From Silurus meridionalis (Eukaryota; Chordata; Actinopteri; Siluriformes; Siluridae), in the NCBI RefSeq assembly GCF_014805685.1, contig NC_060885.1:24026132-24090131 (forward strand): 64,000 bases of DNA, read 5' to 3'. The position numbers were made by a program, and so were the translations under genes. This document shows positions 1-12,149 of this stretch, one piece after another. Position 1 is the first letter of the stretch, and the number at the start of each line of letters is the position of its first letter. The notes under the pieces are model-generated. The model had not been told where the DNA came from, searched no databases, and saw only the letters and a list, made by a program, of their open reading frames with translations.

Positions 1-125
1 AATGAAAAACAATTCCCCACCAGCATGTAAAAGAAGAGAAAGAAAAGTAAGGTAATTTATACATATATATACATTACAGCAAAATGAAACTCTTTCTTCG
101 CATATCCCAGCGATGTAAGGAAGAT

Positions 126-262
126 GGGGTCAGAGCGCAGGGTCAGCCAGGATACAGCATAGAGCACAGAGGGTTAAGTGGCAGCTCATGAATACCAGGG
201 CTTAAACCCCTGAACTTTCGTTCAGTAACCCAGAGCCTTAACCATTGTGCTACCAATGATTC
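126..262. repeat. SINE-like dispersed repeat fragment
   Basis: The segment holds phrases typical of a common fish dispersed repeat: a gggttaag core, then a stretch reading through cagggcttaaaccc to cttaaccattgtgctacca. The same modules, diverged, occur at 11807-11949, 34935-35140 and 54844-55024. It is non-coding and was assigned by internal comparison and memory of the family. Boundaries are approximate. Confidence 0.5.
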
Positions 263-860
263 TTGATTAGAAAAAAGAAAAACGGTGCAGACTGTAAGAA
301 CATTCTGGAAAAATTTGATCCCCAAGAAGATGAACCATTCATAACTGTTCATAAGAGCAGTGACATTGCTTATGCTGGAACAACCATTTTCACACTCTCA
401 ATGTATATGGAAAATGTGCATTTAACACTGATTAGACGCTGATAGATTTTAAACAGAGATTTAAAAAATCTGAAGTAAAAAATTATTTTGACATTGAATA
501 GTGCAATAAAAAATAAAAAGTTGTCGCATTTCTGTAGAAGGAAACACCTGTGGATGGGGAGGGGAATGGCCAGACGGGTTTTAAACCTGATAGACTCCTG
601 AAAGTAAGTTGAAAACCACTTGAGTTTGGGATCAAATTATGAATAAGATTGCAGGTTTTTGGCTTTCATTTCTTGCTATTAAAATGTAGTTGCATTAAGC
701 AACTTAGAACAAAGGTGGTAAACCACACAATGTTAAGATCAGCAGAAGTATTGGAGCAGATACTTTAGGATAATTGAAAGCTTTATATTTGGTTGCATAA
801 TTGCATTAAGTCAGCAATCTGACACCAAACTCTTGCATATCTTATTCTGTGATGCTTTTT
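263..860. other. AT-rich intronic sequence, nothing recognised
   Basis: No reading frame, repeat unit or transposon end was recognised here. The stretch is ordinary AT-rich intron. Confidence 0.5.
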
Positions 861-1405
861 GACAAGGTGGTATTAGAAGGTTTCAAGACAATTGGTTTTA
901 ACTGGTGCTATTCTGACCACGTCTGCAATTCCATCATGGACAGCAGGACAGAACACATAAAAACATAAAGTTCTGGGCAAATCTGCCACAGAGACGTTTG
1001 ACATGACATATGGCGATCCTGCATTGAGTCGATTGGGGTGATTTGTGTGCCAGGCACACTTCAAGAGCAGAACATCACTGGAGAACGACGAGAGATCAGG
1101 AAGACCTTTGACGAGATCAATCCACAAAAATGACGAAACCATTCAGCTACTGCGTGATGATCTCACTTCTGCACCCATCCTACTCTCCATATTCGACTCC
1201 TGTGGATTTCACCCTCTTCCTGAAGTTCAAGATCCAGCTCAATGGTCATCGTTTTGAAACCATTGTGGCGATCCAGCGCGAATCGGAGAAGGTGCTTGAC
1301 ACACTTAAAAAAAGACTTTTAGGACACATTCCAGAAGTGGCAGGAACACTGACAGCGCTGTAGTGCTGTGCAAGAAGGCAGAAGGTGATACTCTGTGATA
1401 CCACA
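861..1405 (+). mobile_element. mariner-type element, internally deleted relic
   Basis: The ends (gacaaggtggtatta on the left, tgataccac on the right) are degraded versions of the inverted repeats intact in the copy at 17501-18099. The plus strand keeps fragments of a mariner transposase: SLENDERSGRP from the N-terminal region and, directly after DETIQLLRDD, the block before the last catalytic Asp (compare HPPYSPDLTP in the other copy). The middle of the transposase is missing in both copies at the same place. Stops and frameshifts show it is dead. Length is about 545 bp against about 1.3 kb for an intact mariner. Confidence 0.75.
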
Positions 1406-3390
1406 GCTACCATCTCCCTTCAGTCTTCTCCTCACTAAGGAAAAAGTAGCTGGATTGGTTTAAAATCCAGTGATTCCTTTGTTGAGTTGGCAGCATTTCT
1501 GGGTCTTTGTCTTGCTGCATGAAAAAGCTCATGATGCAGAATCATGATCAGATCATTTCTTTCTCCATACTTTGGTCTTTTGATAAAGTTTTTTTTTTAA
1601 TTAACTTTTTATCAAAGAAAAAGAAACACTAAATTTCCATCAGATGTACAACTGAATACATTTTTATATAAAACCACAAACATCTACATCTATACTGTAC
1701 ATGCATGTGTGCATATCGGTATATGCCCATACATACATATGCACATTACATTTATGTTTACATATTTTCATCTGAAATATCGATAGGAAGGAGAAGGAAA
1801 AAAAAATAAGAAAAAGCATAGGGAATGATCTTTCTTTCTATCTTAAATTCTTATAAAAAAAATAAATAAAAATCAGGTCTATGAGATGCTGCATATATGG
1901 TCCATTTTTCATAGTGCAAAGCAAATTGTTCCAGTTTATGGTTTTAAAAATGCTGTTATTTGCTCCATTTTATAGATGTCCATTGTGATTTCCATCCATG
2001 CTTTTTGGGTAGGACTCTCCTGTGACAAACATTTTTTGGTAAACAAAGAAAAAAATTTTAACAGCCACCATTAATATAAACATAAAATATTTATCTCTGG
2101 GGTCTCTTTACCAAAAAAGACTTTACTGTCAAAATGTATAACACATTAAAAAATATCCTGTAAAGCAATATGTATACTCCAATAGTCCTTAATAACATAG
2201 CAGTCCCCAAAACAATGGCAATAGTTTGCCTTTTGGTTTCCACAGTTTCTCTAACATACAGAAAATTTGCTACAATGGTGTGCTTTCTGAGACGGTGTAT
2301 AAAATATCTTATCAAGTTTTTCCTCTTTTGATTTTTTTGGCTCTGAATTTCTTTACAAATTCCAATCTGAATTTTTAAATCTTACTGCTAATGATTTTTT
2401 GCCCACAAATCTTCTGGCCTCTTTTTTCTGCTCTTAAAGTCTTCTTAGAATTGTGGACTGGGATACCTTCACACCTTCCTTATGCAGGTTGATAGTGATT
2501 AAGAGATTTTTTGGGAATGCAATTTTTGCAATGGCTCTGACTGATTTGTCCTTTTTATCAGCTTTAAAATTTCTTGATTTTCTTCCTTAGGCAACTCTCT
2601 GGTCATTATGCTGGTTTATCCTTTTGAACAACATGCAGTCTAACCCGTGAAACTTGGGCCTTAAGCTTTCGGACATTTGGAGCTATAAATCTTTACATAA
2701 CTCCTGCACTGAGCGCTCCTGCTGACCAGTCACAATTTTGTTAGATTGTTGAACGATGTTAGATTTGAAGAACTAAGACAAAATTGCTTGTGAGATTCTG
2801 TTTCTAAAAGACGAACACCCACTGAACACTGTTTTTCATGGAAATGAAACTTGTGTATCTTTGAACTATTACCCATTTTTTCATGTGTGTTATGGTACGA
2901 AATGGACCATTGGGCAAAGAGAGACTATAGAAGTGTCACATTCTTTTTTCCTCACTCAGGATCTATACTTTTTATATTATGATGAAGGAAACTTCCAGAT
3001 CGAAAATGTCAGTATTGATCTGCTCATCCCTAGCACACAGCACTATTTGATACTATCAGAACAAGAAAGCATAGAGCTTCTGCAGAGTAAAAACCCGCTG
3101 GTGATAAATTATTATAGATTATTATTATATAGTGTCATATTTATATACTTGGATATGAGTCTTGGTTAAGATTTCTCTTTTGTATTATATTACCAGTAAA
3201 CTGCAGCATTATACATTGCACTTACATCAAATCAGACCGTGGCAGTGCACTTCACATTGAAGTGAACATTCAATGTAATAAAAGACGTTCATATTTAAAG
3301 TGTTGCGAAAAACATATCTGCCTTGCAGAGCGCATTTAATTCAACAGATAATTCTGAATACCATTGTGCATATTATACGAACAAAAAATT
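1406..3390. other. intronic sequence, possible very old Tc1-like debris
   Basis: The sequence is AT-rich with no intact gene. On the minus strand around 2400-2640 a broken frame reads roughly KDKSVRAIAKIAF and, further on, KVSQSTILRRL, reminiscent of the helix-turn-helix part of Tc1-like transposases. The match is weak and unsupported by terminal repeats. The short 102-residue frame at 2861-3169 resembles nothing I know. Confidence 0.3.
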
Positions 3391-3394
3391 GTGG

Positions 3395-3570
3395 ACAACT
3401 GACCATAAAATTTGTATGTGCTTTTTGAATATCTAAATATTGAATATGTAGGTGAGGTGAGGTAAGGTGAGGAGGCCTGGGGTGCAGTCAGTGTTTACAT
3501 TCATTACCAAGGAGTTCATTAGAGTTGAGGTCAAAGCTCTATAGCAAGTTGATTAAGATCTTCCACTGCA
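3395..3570 (-). mobile_element. Tc1-like relic, family A fragment
   Basis: The segment carries the phrases ggtgaggtgagg and aggcctggggtgcagtca, then a ttcattagagttgaggtc module, all shared with the relics at 9010, 10262 and 11560. These are decayed minus-strand Tc1-type transposase sequence seen throughout fish genomes (called family A here). Only an internal fragment remains. Confidence 0.6.
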
Positions 3571-3787
3571 ATTTATAAGGGCCATATGCCATAAATGTAA
3601 ATGTATAGTGTATGTTACTTAACACTATATACACATCCCATGGGAATATTTAACTCATTACCCACAATCAATAACACCATCTTGTTAAGTTGAAACAACG
3701 AGTTAAAGCTCAGGTGACGTGTCACAGTGGGTGTTTCCCTCTAGCCTTCTTTATTAGAAGTGAACCCTCATTGGTTACCCCCCCCCC

Positions 3788-3814
3788 CACACACACACAC
3801 ACACACACACACAC
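3788..3814. repeat. (CA)n microsatellite after a C-run
   Basis: About 13 CA units follow a run of nine to ten C. A complementary (GT)n tract sits at 3972-3993. Confidence 0.95.
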
Positions 3815-3971
3815 TTTCACACGCTTTTAAATATCATAACTAAAAAATCCGCCGCAAATACACACCACCTGCTCAGGGCAGAAATGGCTACATCTTTGCA
3901 TTGTATGTGGTAATTTATCTGGTGGGACCACCTGCCTTTAAAATCATCTTGACAGCAGTGTCCACTTGCTC

Positions 3972-3993
3972 TGTGTGTGTGTGTGTGTGTGTG
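3972..3993. repeat. (GT)n microsatellite
   Basis: About 11 uninterrupted TG/GT units, complementary to the CA run 160 bp upstream. Confidence 0.95.
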
Positions 3994-4339
3994 CTTGCAG
4001 CTACATGCGAGTTTAAAGAGGATAGGAAAGGTGACACAGGCAGCACCCAGAATGCGCTCAAGGCCCGTGAGCTGCGGAATGCTAATGTTGCTAATCTTCC
4101 TTCAGGGTCGCTAACGCAAACACGACTCACTTTTCTTATGCAAATATCGGCAGCGTGCACTAATCAGGGCTTGGACGCGCCTAGGGACTTCGCCACTGCC
4201 AGCAAATATCAAACAAGATGAGGGAGAAAAAGACTCACATTTGTCTAAAAGTAATTAAAGAAGTAGCCCTCGGAGACGACATGGCGTTACCATGGCAATA
4301 AAAGGCCAGCAGAGTCAACCAAAAGTCGGGGACAATGAT

Positions 4340-4348
4340 GAGGAAAAG

Positions 4349-4410
<62 letters not shown>

Positions 4411-4558
4411 GCAAGAGAGAGATGCACAAAGAGTAAGAAGGAGAGGTACAAAACTGCAGATAGAAAAAATTCAGAGATGGAATGAGTCATAAAGACAGAA
4501 GTATTAAAAAACAAAGATAAAGGGCCAAAAAAGAAGGAGAAAAAAGATACACATAAAC

Positions 4559-4603
<45 letters not shown>

Positions 4604-4625
4604 CACATGCTAAAAGGTGTAGAAT
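4340..4625. repeat. GA-rich complex satellite, block 1
   Basis: Two (GA)n runs (4352-4400 and 4564-4602) bracket a unit reading cagagatggaatgag, cataaagacagaagtatta, aaacaaagataaagggcc and gatacacataaacagaaag. The same unit, diverged, recurs at 8149-8240 in block 2. Long Ser/Leu and Arg/Glu reading frames here are repeat artefacts, not genes. Confidence 0.85.
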
Positions 4626-4629
4626 ATTA

Positions 4630-7620
4630 AAACCAGAAAAATGACTTCTCAGATTGATTAAAAGAGGTTTAATAGCTAGAGTGTACAACATTCCCAACAG
4701 TGAACAGCCCTGCCTTATACCTCTATACACTCTTTAAAGGGGCACATAAACCACCATTAACATTTAGTACACTCTCAATTTTACTGTACAACACCTTGAT
4801 CATGGCTATGAAATCAGGGTTGAACACAAAGCTTTCCAGCACCTTTCACAAGTATTCATACTCAACCCGGTCAAAAGCCTTTTCCTGGTCAAGGGAAACC
4901 AGGCTGGTCTTAAACCCAATTGCCTGGAGACATTCAAAATGACAAGAAATTCATTATAAGTTATATAATATTGACCTGCCAGGCACACAGTATTTCTGGT
5001 CATAGTGAATGATCTTCTCCATCACCTTTGTCAATCTCAAAGCGATTTTTTGAGGTGTTTCAGGTTTCCCTTTTAGCAGTAGGGTCAAGACCGGTTTCCT
5101 GCAGCTCAGCAGGAGCTGACCACCCTTCACACTGTCCTGTAGGACCTCTAGGACATCCTGCCCAATTACTGCCCAAAAAGCCTTGTACAATTCCACATGG
5201 AGACCGTCTATAACCCCCCCCCAACCCGCTCTCCATGTCTTAGAGAGCTTTATGAAGCTCAGCCAGTGTCAGCTCCTTGTCCATCTTTCTGGCCACTGAC
5301 TAAGACTCAGAGAGCTTAGGCAGGTCCTTGAGGAAGCTCATGCTCATGCTGACCTCATGCTCCTGTGTGGCTTCAAATAGAAACTGACTAACTGCTTGTG
5401 AATTTCAGTAGGCTCTGACACCAGATCCCCTGATTCTGTTCACACAGCATGCATAAATTCCACTCTTTTGTTCTACACTGAAAAAGAACTTGGAAGGAGC
5501 ATTAATCTCAGTGACGCTTTAAAAGCGCCACCTGTGCTGTATTGTCCAACAGGTCGTTCATTTTTGCCTTTTTTTTTTTACTTTTGAGGGCTTCAATATG
5601 CCCTCAAGTTTCTTTGACCTCCAAATGCTGGAGTTCCACTATCTCCATCTCCAGAGCTTTTAGAAATCTGGCAATGTCTCTTGCTACATTAAAAGTGCAC
5701 CGTTGACGAAATACTTTTATTTGTGCTTTTGTCACATCATATCACTGCTAAAGCGAGTTAAAAACCACCTTTTCAAGTTTAAAACAATTGCAGTGTTAAA
5801 ATGACAGTAGGCACTCTTAGGTTTTATATTGTTTTTACTGAGGGTGCACTGTACCATGCAGTGAACAGAGATGCCTACTGGAATAATAAAACACTTTGTA
5901 AAAAATAAAAGTCTGTTGATGCTTAAAACCATAAAAACAATCCAATCTCACAGGGAGAGTGTGTTGTCTATGGAGTGGGAGCATGTGTACTGTTTTTTAT
6001 TGAAATTCCTCTACAGTACAGACCAAAAGTTTATATATATTATATATACAGTACAGACCAAAAGTTTGGACACACCTTCTCATTCAAAGAGTTTTCTTTA
6101 TTTTCATGACTATGGAAATTGTAGATTCACACTGAAGGCATCAAAACTATGAATTAACACATGTGGAATTATATATGGAATTATATACATAACAAAAAAG
6201 TGTGAAACAACTGAATATATGTCATATTCTAGGTTCTTCAAAGTAGCCACCTTTTGCTTTGATTACTGCTTTGCACACTCTTGGCATTCTCTTGATGCCT
6301 ACTTTGAAGAACCTACAATATGACATATTTTCAGTTAAATTTTTTGTTATGTATATAATTCCACATGTGTTAATTCATAGTTTTGATGCCTTCAGTGTGA
6401 CTCTACAATTTTCATAGTCATGAAAATAAAGAAAACTCTTTGAATGAGCAGGTGTGTCCAAACTTTTGGTCTGTAATGTATATATAATATATATAAACTT
6501 TTGGTCTGTACTGTATATGTCACAGAGATCGTGGGCCTCTATCAGCTCCCATAGGTGCTTGCGGGAAGCTATATAAAGTTCTGCATGGTTCCTGTCTAGA
6601 TTGTCTGCTGTACAGTAAAATCTCCTCTTAAAATTAAAAACTCTGCAGTGTTGCAGTTTAAATGAACACTGTTGAGTTTATCTAAAAAACTTGTCCTCTC
6701 CACTGCACTGGTGTCAGTGTACACACATAAAAACAAAAACCTCATTGTCATAAAAAGCGTTCACTTTTAAAAGCCTCCCATTTAAAATATTTTCCACCAT
6801 GAAAGAGACCGGAATACCACTAAGTGTCGTGTCTTGGATTAAAATCGCCAACCAATCCCCGGAATGTTTCACATCATGAACAAACTGTTTTAGGTCTGGG
6901 AAAAACTCTTCTATTAATACATATGTCGGACACTTGGTGGTTCTTAAAAATTTTTTTATATCATCAGTACTATAAAACACATACAAAGGTTCCACCTGTG
7001 ATTCTGAGTTAAAAACTGAGTCTGACATTGTACCTTCACTGTCTGACTCTATTTCGTCTATCTTTGTCTATTTTTACATCTTTCTTAGGCTGCTTTTTAC
7101 CTTGTCCCTTACCTCGTTTCTTTCTCTTTAAATCAGTACTTTTAATAAAGGCTCATCTCCCCTGTCTCGCACATCCTGTTGCACTGGTGTAGTGACTGGT
7201 GGCTTCCTGTGACAGCTCTGCACCCCTGTGCCTGCCTCTGCCAGCACAGGCAGCTCCAGCACTGCTCCTGAGTCCACTGAGTCTTTATTAGTTTCACACG
7301 GCTTCTCCCGGTCCGGTTCAGCCGAGCAGGGCTACTCTGGGGTGGGTATGTCACTAGTAGACCTCTGGGCTGAAGTCTGAGCTTGGGGCTCGACCTCCCT
7401 AGGCCCTAATGCAGGAGACACTGCTCCAGCAGGCTTAGCTGCATCTTTCCCTGGTCGCTTGAAAACATCAGATCGATCTGTCTTTTAGTTCTGGCGCGGA
7501 CAAGATGCCACATTTGACCGCATTTACAGTAAAACAAATTTCAACAGTGGAAAACGAAAATGTTGTAGTCACATCCCTCAATCCTGAACTTAAAGACCAC
7601 ATTTAGTTAATCCAGGCACG
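4630..7620 (-). mobile_element. L1/Tx1-type LINE, dead and internally interrupted
   Basis: This is a minus-strand non-LTR retrotransposon read from about 7620 down to 4630. ORF1 remnants (about 7600-6900) include a degraded CCHC-like segment around 7500 and KCPTYVLIEEFFPDLKQF. The endonuclease part of ORF2 (about 6890-6530) shows GRLLKVNAFYDN and a degraded GGDFN motif. The reverse-transcriptase part (about 5740-4690) shows EFYKAFWAVIGQDVLEV, YCVPGRSI, LDQEKAFDRVEYEYLW and YRGIRQGCSL, with the expected order and spacing. A palindromic MITE at 6012-6515 sits between the endonuclease and RT parts. Stops and frameshifts are frequent and the YxDD-containing C-terminal half was not seen. Clade assignment rests on the DQEKAFDRVEYEYLW and RGIRQGCP blocks and is fairly secure. 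Confidence 0.8.
6012..6515. mobile_element. palindromic Tc1-type MITE nested in its own terminal repeat
   Basis: Arms of roughly 200 bp are inverted copies around a centre near 6240-6300, where aggttcttcaaagtag faces ctactttgaagaacct. The terminal repeat cagtacagaccaaaagttt occurs twice on each side, at 6014 and 6049 on the left and mirrored near 6466 and 6495 on the right, separated by TA-rich spacers. This suggests an insertion into the TA next to another copy's end. It has no coding capacity. It splits the surrounding LINE. Confidence 0.9.
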
Positions 7621-7622
7621 CA

Positions 7623-7623
<1 letters not shown>

Positions 7624-7665
<42 letters not shown>
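7624..7665. repeat. (CA)n microsatellite
   Basis: About 20 uninterrupted CA units at the 5' side of the LINE. Confidence 0.95.
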
Positions 7666-7668
<3 letters not shown>

Positions 7669-7859
7669 GTTATTCTGTAATGTTTTATGGAAAAAACATG
7701 TGCGATAAACAGCAAGAAAATTGGCAACATGCCAAACGCTCTCTTGCTTTACAAGACATGCTCACCCTTTACCAGAGATGCACAGAGTAACATGACTCAT
7801 CCACCTCTTCTCTTTTTCTCTCTCTTTCTTTCTGCTTGTCTATTCATTTCTCCTTGTCC

Positions 7860-8104
7860 ATTATCTTTGTTAGATACAGATAGTGAAAGATCAAAGATGG
7901 AAAGACTGACATGAAAACAAAGAAACACTGAAAAAAGATAAAGGACAAATAGAAGGAGCAGGAGGGAGAGGGAGAGAGAGGGAGAGAGAAGCACAGAGTG
8001 AAAGAGAGAAAAGAGAAATGTGAGAATAAAGGTGCAGAAGTGCAGATAGGAAAAGATCAGAGATGGAGAGAGAGACATTCAAAGACAGAAGGAGAAACAC
8101 AAAC

Positions 8105-8144
<40 letters not shown>

Positions 8145-8234
8145 TGCATCAGAGATGGAGAGAGACATAAAGAAAGATGTATTAAAAACAAATATAAAAG
8201 GCCAAAGAGAGATACACATAAGCAGAGAGAGCGA

Positions 8235-8308
<74 letters not shown>

Positions 8309-8480
8309 AGAAAGGGAAAGAGAGCTGCAAGATCATTGACAGAGAGAAACACAAAGACAATAAGAAACATCGGAAATACGAATATAAAGATTGAAAAGAC
8401 GCCGTGAGGATGAGCGATATGCCTAGATGGAAAGAATAGTAAGAGATCAGAGATTGAAAAAGACAGGACGAGACAGACAG
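7860..8480. repeat. GA-rich complex satellite, block 2
   Basis: Several degenerate units of the form gatcagagatgga, gagacataaagaaagatg and tattaaaaacaaatat are separated by (GA)n runs at 8107-8140 and 8239-8305. Units begin near 7880, 8050, 8149 and 8440. The 8149 unit matches the unit in block 1 at 4460-4560. The 75-103 residue frames are repeat-encoded and not proteins. Confidence 0.8.
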
Positions 8481-9005
8481 ACATAGATATCTACAGAAAT
8501 ACTGAAAAACAAAACCGAAGAGGAAAAAACACCAAGAGAAACTGACAAAAAATCTGGAGTGACATAAAAAGAGTGGAGGGTGTATAAATAAAGCAGTCTG
8601 AACAAGACAGATCAGGTAGACTGAGACATAAGTGGAGATTGAAGAGTTGAAGGAGAAAATGACAGCAAGTCAGAAGCAGAGGAGGAAGATTAAGAGTAAG
8701 TCAGATGAACAAGACACTTGGGAAAGAGAGAGAGAGATTGAAGTTACCTGCCAAGTGCAGTTCGCGTCACAATACGCTACACGACCAACGATCATTAAAG
8801 GCAATCAACTCGATGAATTAACTCAGTCAATTGCGTCCTTTAATGAAAGTTGTTAAAGCACACTGCAGCCACGAGACTATCGATCCCACACACTACTGCA
8901 CCCACAATGAGGCCTAATGAGCCCTCAGAGCGTCCAGCTTACTCCACTGAGAACGCAGAAGGTGGGGCAGAACCTTTACAAGATGTTTAACAACCATTTG
9001 CTAGT
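8481..9005. other. purine-rich intronic sequence
   Basis: The purine-rich character of the satellite fades out over this stretch. No gene or element end is recognised. Confidence 0.5.
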
Positions 9006-9009
9006 ACAG

Positions 9010-9433
9010 GTAGACAAATATTCGTATGTGCATTTTGAATATCCCATTCCACAGTAAGTTCCCTTTTGCTCTTATAATAACCTCCACACTTCTGGGAAGA
9101 TGTTCTACTAGATTTTGGAGTGTGTTTGTGAAGATTTGTGTAGATCCATTCAGCCACATCCGTTCATTTCACATTCATCCCAAAAGGTGTTCAAGGCTGC
9201 GCTATAGCAGAAGATCTTCCTCTCCATCCCATGGAAACTATAATGTCATGAAACAAGTTCAGGTCTTCTGGTTTAAAAGAACTAAACGATGCTACTGCAT
9301 TTAAAGACAATATATACTGCATTATACAAATACAATTGGGTGCCTTTGATGTTGTGATCACAGTATTGGGAAGAACCACATATCACTGGAAAAGTCAGGT
9401 GTACCAATACTTTCGTCCATGTAGTGTATATAA
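9010..9433 (-). mobile_element. Tc1-like relic, family A, nearly full terminal span
   Basis: The minus strand carries decayed transposase (modules ataataacctccacac, cacattcatcccaaaaggtg and ggaagaaccacatat) and ends in a terminal-repeat-like ccaatactttcgtccatgta. Terminal sequence of this type recurs at 43735-43785. Length is about 420 bp, so much of the internal sequence has been lost. Confidence 0.7.
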
Positions 9434-10260
9434 AAAGACAGTTAGGTTCACAAACAGAGGGCTGGTATTCAGTATTTAGATAAATAGGACTGGAATGAAT
9501 AAATGCTGCTGCGTTCACAGAGTGGTGTTTTTTCCGAAACATTGAGTAATGATACAAAATGCTTTCTTGGTTTCTTATATTCTACCCGCCTAATATTTGT
9601 TTTTATACCCACACGAAAAAGCTTATGTTTAAAGTTGTGGTCTAGACACTGTTGAATTTACTATGACACCTCAACTCTCTGGCCAGATGGAGGTGTGAAC
9701 TACACATTGGTGATCTGCATAATTTGGAATGGAATGCCCAGAAATTCGACTTAATGCACTGTATATGCAGGCAGCCAATATGATAAACTTTTCCAGCATG
9801 ACTTTCTTCTGAGCATGATTCAAGGATCCAAAGAACCATCAAAACACTTATACCGTGTTCAGAAAAAGACCGACGTAAAAACTGGTATTTTCTAAATATA
9901 ATAATAAACGTGAATCCACGGTGTTGTTTTATGTTCATTTTGCTAGCTTGGGGGTTTCAATTTTGCAGTAATGTATTATGTGTTACTGGCCGGAGCAGCC
10001 CCTTTAAGAAGGTAGCGGATGGAGGTAAGACATGTGACCAAGGCAAGCATCTTGACATGCATCAAGAGTGAGTCATAGACAGATGTGGTGGAGAGAATCC
10101 GGTAATTTTCCAAAAATAAAACATCTTTCAGAATTAGATAATAAATAAAACGGAAATAATGTAAGTTATGTATTCTTTTTGTGCGGCCCGGTAACAATTG
10201 ACACACAGACTGGTGCCAGTCCGCGGCCCGGGGGTTGGAGACCACTGTGCTAAAGGATAC
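9434..10260. other. intronic sequence, no gene recognised
   Basis: A short module near 10190-10250 (gcggcccggtaacaattg, then gcggcccgggggttggagacc) resembles the end of a hAT-type element, but no partner end was found. The rest is unremarkable. Confidence 0.35.
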
Positions 10261-10261
10261 A

Positions 10262-10545
10262 TACACTATATAGGCAAATGTTTGTGGGTACCTTACCATA
10301 AGATTTGTATGTTCTTTTAGTGTTATTGTGGAGATTTGTGCAAATTTATGTAGTCACAAAGGTGTTAGTAAAGTCAGTTACTGATGTAGGTGAGATGAGG
10401 AGGCCTGGGGTGCATTTCAATTCACCCCAAAGATGTTCAATTGGATTTAGTTTGTCTTGCTGGAATAGGACTGGGTTTCCTAGTTCAAATAAGGGTGAAA
10501 TTTTATGATACCGAATCCAAAGACGCCCTATGCAATTTAGGGATG
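10262..10545 (-). mobile_element. Tc1-like relic, family A
   Basis: It begins with a terminal-repeat-like acactatataggcaaatg and contains the family modules gtgttagtaaagtcag, tgatgtaggtgagatgagg and caattggatttagtttg. The transposase frame is destroyed. Confidence 0.65.
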
Positions 10546-11185
10546 GTAAGATTCATCTGTGCATAGACATAAAAGTTAACAAGGTCAACAAATTGATTAC
10601 AAAGGTATGCATCTAACCCTAGATCATTTTGAACATATTTGAGTCATCAAAACATGTATTTATTTATATATAATTATTAGTATTAGCACTATGTTTTTAT
10701 TATTTAAAAAGTGGCCAATGATTTGTGAGCAATATTTGATATGTAGATTGATTTCTCCTCGCTAAACTGTTTCTCAAGTGCGTTTTCTCAGCACCACTGC
10801 TGCTACGTGAATATGACGTATCACAACACAGAGGCTGAGGCGTGTCCTGAGAGTCACTTAGAATACAGATTAACATGGCAGAGGTAGAGCTGCATCTTCC
10901 TGGAGACAGAACAGGAAAAGAACCTCTTGGTTTTATTTAATATCTTTTCTATTTTAGCACCACAAAGGCCTGTTTGTGAAATGGCCATTCATTAGAAGTC
11001 AGAAGGCACTAAAGTTAATGGATGATTTGCCGTCTGTCTGAACCAAAGAAATCAAAGTTAAAACTCTGTACCATATTGAACTGCAGCGCATCGTATTTTT
11101 TTCCATCGCATCAGCAGCTGCTTTATATGATGCTTGGTTATGCGTTAAGATGCGAATCACATCGGCCTTAGTTATGGGATTGCAC
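10537..11185 (+). mobile_element. hAT-type MITE, family B, copy 1
   Basis: The segment from about 10750 to 10925 is a near-perfect inverted copy of 15815-15990. It includes a short open start, ATG at 10875 encoding MAEVELHLPGDRTGKE, which may be the 5' coding stub of a lost transposase. The left end, tagggatggtaag, resembles the tagggatgtgcatctc end of the copy at 52143. Right boundary is uncertain. Confidence 0.6.
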
Positions 11186-11559
11186 ATGCAAATGAAAAAT
11201 CCAGCTCAGGTAGTCCTGAGGGTCACGTTTAGTTATTTTTCTTGTGATCTCACAAAAAAAAAAAATTTCAGAAGATGGACTGACAGATTTAAAATGCCCC
11301 AAGTGTGAATGTGCGATGCTTTGTGACTGACTGGCATCCCATCCAGGCTGGATTTCTGAAAGAGGCTTGGGATCCACTGCAGCCCTCTCCAGGACCAAGT
11401 AGTTACAGAATATCAATGAATGAGAAATTTCTTCCTCAGAGCTATAGTATAAGCTGGCATCACCTCATACTGATTGTAATACATTTTATTTCCCCCTTAA
11501 CTCCTAAATCTTAAAGTGTAATGTTTAAATTGGAAAAGATGTAAAAAAAAAGGGAAAGA

Positions 11560-12008
11560 TGTTACTAGAAGAGTGATTGTAATGATTTGTGTCTATTCAG
11601 CAGGGTGTTAGTAAAGTCAGGTACTGATGTAGGTGAGGTGAGGAGGCCTGGGGTGCAGTCAGCATTCACATTCATCCCAAAGGTGTTCAATAGGGTTGAG
11701 GTCAGAGATCAATAGCAGGAGATCTTCAAGAAGCTGGCTTCGTGTACAGGGGCATTGCAGGAACAGGTTTCCTATGCAATTGTGTGCTTCCAAATTTGTA
11801 ACAGTAACATTTACATTAATGGCATTTGGCACACGCCCTTATCCAGAGCGACTTACAGCTAAAGGGTTAAAGTGTTATGGGCCACACTCAAGGGCCCAGC
11901 AGTGGTGCTGAGATCTAAACTCACAACCTTAACCAATGACGTACCACCTCCAGCTAGAAAAGAACCACATATGGCTTGAAAAGTGAGGTGTCCAGATTCT
12001 ATATACTA
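11560..12008 (-). mobile_element. Tc1-like relic, family A, split by a SINE-like insertion
   Basis: Family A modules (gtgttagtaaagtcagg, aggcctggggtgcagtcag, cacattcatcccaaaggtg, aagaaccacatatgg) run from 11600 to 11800 and resume after 11950. The repeat at 11807-11949 interrupts them, showing order of insertion. Confidence 0.75.
11807..11949. repeat. SINE-like repeat with L2-type tail
   Basis: It starts with acatttacattaatggcatt and cacgcccttatccagagc, the reverse complement of the 3' tail of the L2-type LINE ending at 47852. A degraded body follows (gggccacactcaagggcc, ctcacaaccttaacc). It is inserted in a Tc1 relic. Confidence 0.7.
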
Positions 12009-12149
12009 TATAATATATCTTTATATTTTGTTTATCAAAGTAAAATATTTAAAAGTTAGAATATAGAGTAACTGATAAAAATATGGTAAGTTGAGACATG
12101 GCCTTAGTATGGTATACTGTATACTGTAAATTCGTAATAATTGAACAAA

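Noticed and set aside
4235..8484. Long Ser/Leu and Arg/Glu-rich reading frames
   Set aside because: They are translations of (GA)n repeats and satellite units, with no codon bias or domain.
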